Assembly: GCA_031276615.1 (NCBI GenBank)
Contig: JAISND010000220.1
Coordinates: forward strand, 1-5,804
Reading direction: 5' to 3'
DNA length: 5,804 nt
Source: Treponema sp.
GTDB taxonomy: Bacteria; Spirochaetota; Spirochaetia; Treponematales; Breznakiellaceae
Shown here: positions 4,024 through 5,804 of the stretch, piece by piece
Layout: each line of letters starts with the position of its first letter
How positions within the stretch are numbered: the first letter of the stretch is position 1
The notes under the pieces: model-generated
What the model was told of the DNA's origin: nothing
Databases searched by the model: none
What the model saw: the letters and a program-made list of their open reading frames with translations, nothing else
Made by a program: the position numbers and the translations under genes

Positions 4024-5804
4024 ATGAAATTACGGTTAAGGCTTACATTAATCACCACTACGCTGCTTGTAGTGGCCGTGGCGGGGGTATCTTTTATTTT
4101 GCTTATGCGGGCGCGGATTATGCAGACCGAGGCGGCTTTCACGAATTTGGAGGAGCTTACCGGAAGATACTCCATGACCATTGAGGGCGACTATGAGAAT
4201 TACCTCTCCGCCGCCAGAATTTTGGCGAATATCATGGATTCCTACAGGGGGGTCCCCGCCGAAGAGCGGCGGGCCCGTTATGACAATACGATACTGTCCA
4301 TCATGGAATCCAATCCCGAATTTATGGGGATGTTTTCCATTTGGAAGCCCAACGCCATTGACGGCAATGACGCGGCGTTTATCGACGATCCGGGAACCGA
4401 CTCCACGGGCAGGTACATGCCCTGGTATTCCCGCAGATCGGGAACCCTGGAAAAACATTCCCTTTCGGAGTACGAGTATTACGACGAAGTACTTGCCAAC
4501 GTCGACAACCCCGATCCGGCCATAAGCCTCCCCTACCGGTCTCAAAACGCCGGAAGGCCGATCCTGGGCGTCAGGCTGTGCTACCCCATCGTTACCGCCA
4601 ATGGCATTGTGGGGCGGGTGGGGATCATGGTGGATCTTACCTCGTCGTCCGAGCTTATCGCCCAGATTAAGCCTTACGGGAACGGCCGGGCGGTCATGTA
4701 TGCCGCCGACGGAACCATCGTGGCCCATTACGATCCGGCCAGGCTGGGCAGTAGAATCGACGATGCCGATTCGCTTGCCGTGCTTGGCCAGCAGGCGGTC
4801 AACGATACCCTGGAAACCCTAAAGACCGGGAAGCCGAATTCGGGGCAGAACCACGGGCGTATCTTTGAAAGTTACCCCTTTTACGTGGGGGGCGTAAAAA
4901 CCGCCTGGACGATTCTTGCCTCGGTTCCGGAGGAAGACGTATTCGCGGCGGTAAACCGGCTCACCCGAATCGCCATTATTATCATCGTTGTGGCCATCAT
5001 CATCGCCGGGGTGATTACCTTCTTTGTCGCCGGTACCATTGCCAGGCCGATAGTCAGGGTGGCTCTTACCCTGAAGGACATCTCCGAGGGCGAGGGGGAT
5101 CTGACCAAGTCCATTGACGCGCGTTCCCGTGACGAGATCGGCGATCTGGCCCGGTATTTCAACCAGACCCTGGAAAAGATCAAGGCCCTGGTGCTTGTCA
5201 TCAAAAAACAGGCCATAGCCCTTTTCGACATCGGCAACGAGCTTGCGGCGAACATGACCGAAACGGCCGCGGCCATCAACGAGATTACGGCCAACATCCA
5301 GAGCGTGAAGGGGCGGGTGATCAACCAGAGCGCCAGCGTGACGGAAACCAACGCCACGATGGATCAGATCACGGTCAACATCAACAGGCTGAACGAGCAT
5401 ATCGAACACCAGACATCGAGTGTATCGCAGTCCTCCTCCGCGATAGAGGAGATGCTTGCGAACATCCAGTCTGTTACCCAGACACTGGTGAAGAACACGG
5501 ACAACGTGAAGAATCTGGCGGCGGCATCGGAGATAGGGCGGAGCGGGCTGCAGGAGGTTGCGGCGGACATACAGGAGATAGCGCGGGAGTCGGAGGGGCT
5601 TCTGGAGATCAACGCGGTGATGGAGAACATAGCGAGCCAGACGAATCTGCTGTCGATGAACGCGGCGATAGAGGCGGCGCACGCGGGGGAGGCGGGGAAG
5701 GGATTTGCGGTAGTGGCGGACGAGATACGCAAGCTTGCGGAGAGTTCGGGGGAGCAGAGCAAGACGATATCCACGGTATTGAAGAAGATCAAGACATCGA
5801 TAGA
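4024..5804 (+). CDS. Methyl-accepting chemotaxis protein with periplasmic Cache sensor, 3' end beyond window
   Basis: A transmembrane chemoreceptor that would sense a ligand outside the cytoplasm and control CheA through CheW. The frame stays open to the window edge, giving 593 residues; roughly the last hundred should lie beyond. TM1 is about 8-28 after a basic MKLRLR start, and TM2 is about 316-338 (RIAIIIIVVAIIIAGVITFF, 315-334). The sensor (about 29-312) looks like a double Cache domain of the STGR-[FY]-x-P type, with DSTGRYMPWYSR (126-137) and VGRVGIMVDL (196-205). The arginine of the amino-acid-binding R-x-WY motif is Met132 here, so amino-acid sensing is not supported and the ligand is unknown. 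HAMP spans about 337-390, with Pro342 and DEIGDL (370-375). The signalling hairpin tip is ENIASQTNLLSMNAAIEAAH (534-553), followed by AGEAGKGFAVVADEIRKLAE (554-573). The start ATG has GGGGGTG just upstream. Codon choice changes abruptly near residue 473. It is divergent from purB and shows no functional tie to it. Confidence 0.95.
   Translation, partial: MKLRLRLTLITTTLLVVAVAGVSFILLMRARIMQTEAAFTNLEELTGRYSMTIEGDYENYLSAARILANIMDSYRGVPAEERRARYDNTILSIMESNPEFMGMFSIWKPNAIDGNDAAFIDDPGTDSTGRYMPWYSRRSGTLEKHSLSEYEYYDEVLANVDNPDPAISLPYRSQNAGRPILGVRLCYPIVTANGIVGRVGIMVDLTSSSELIAQIKPYGNGRAVMYAADGTIVAHYDPARLGSRIDDADSLAVLGQQAVNDTLETLKTGKPNSGQNHGRIFESYPFYVGGVKTAWTILASVPEEDVFAAVNRLTRIAIIIIVVAIIIAGVITFFVAGTIARPIVRVALTLKDISEGEGDLTKSIDARSRDEIGDLARYFNQTLEKIKALVLVIKKQAIALFDIGNELAANMTETAAAINEITANIQSVKGRVINQSASVTETNATMDQITVNINRLNEHIEHQTSSVSQSSSAIEEMLANIQSVTQTLVKNTDNVKNLAAASEIGRSGLQEVAADIQEIARESEGLLEINAVMENIASQTNLLSMNAAIEAAHAGEAGKGFAVVADEIRKLAESSGEQSKTISTVLKKIKTSI

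Noticed and set aside
3681..4184. A plus-strand open frame of 167 codons crossing the spacer and running into the chemoreceptor gene
   Set aside because: It overlaps the purB start and runs out of frame through the chemoreceptor N-terminus. The inverted repeats, not coding bias, explain its sequence.
4048..4728. A 226-codon minus-strand open frame within the chemoreceptor gene
   Set aside because: The opposite strand encodes a clear membrane segment and Cache domain in one continuous frame. The antisense product resembles no family I know.

Overview
The window looks like chromosomal DNA from a spirochaete, most likely the Treponema group. This rests on family resemblance, not on a search: the chemoreceptor signalling tip reads NLLSMNAAIEAAHAGEAGKG, the style common in treponemes; the neighbouring adenylosuccinate lyase has the SSTMPQKRNPWN loop; and a TIGR02757/DUF2400 protein is present. 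Base composition is GC-rich by eye. No rRNA, tRNA, CRISPR array, transposase or phage gene is visible.

Layout. Bases 1-62 are a short flank with no supportable gene. Three minus-strand genes follow, packed as one operon and read from right to left: purB (3709 to 2270), guaB (2277 to 841) and a TIGR02757/DUF2400 protein of unknown function (887 to 63). purB and guaB overlap by 8 bp, and guaB and the DUF2400 gene by 47 bp, so the three are very probably co-transcribed and translationally coupled. PurB acts in IMP synthesis and in AMP formation, and GuaB takes IMP towards GMP, so the first two genes form a purine-nucleotide module around IMP. Why the DUF2400 gene rides with them is unknown.

Bases 3710-4023 separate this operon from a divergent plus-strand gene. 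This spacer is the most unusual part of the window. It holds a 15-bp perfect palindrome between weak divergent promoter-like sequences. After it comes a roughly 200-base stretch (3795-3997) built almost entirely of perfect inverted repeats. The loop of the first hairpin is perfectly complementary over 10 bp to the loop of the third, which suggests a kissing-loop or pseudoknot RNA. The stretch ends 26 bases before the start codon of the plus-strand gene, the position of a cis-regulatory leader, but an interspersed repeat is a serious alternative.

From 4024 to the window's right edge runs a methyl-accepting chemotaxis protein with a periplasmic Cache-type sensor, a HAMP domain and a cytoplasmic signalling domain. 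It is cut by the window edge, not by a stop codon. Its codon usage changes sharply near base 5440, where the conserved signalling part begins, suggesting recombination between receptor paralogues.
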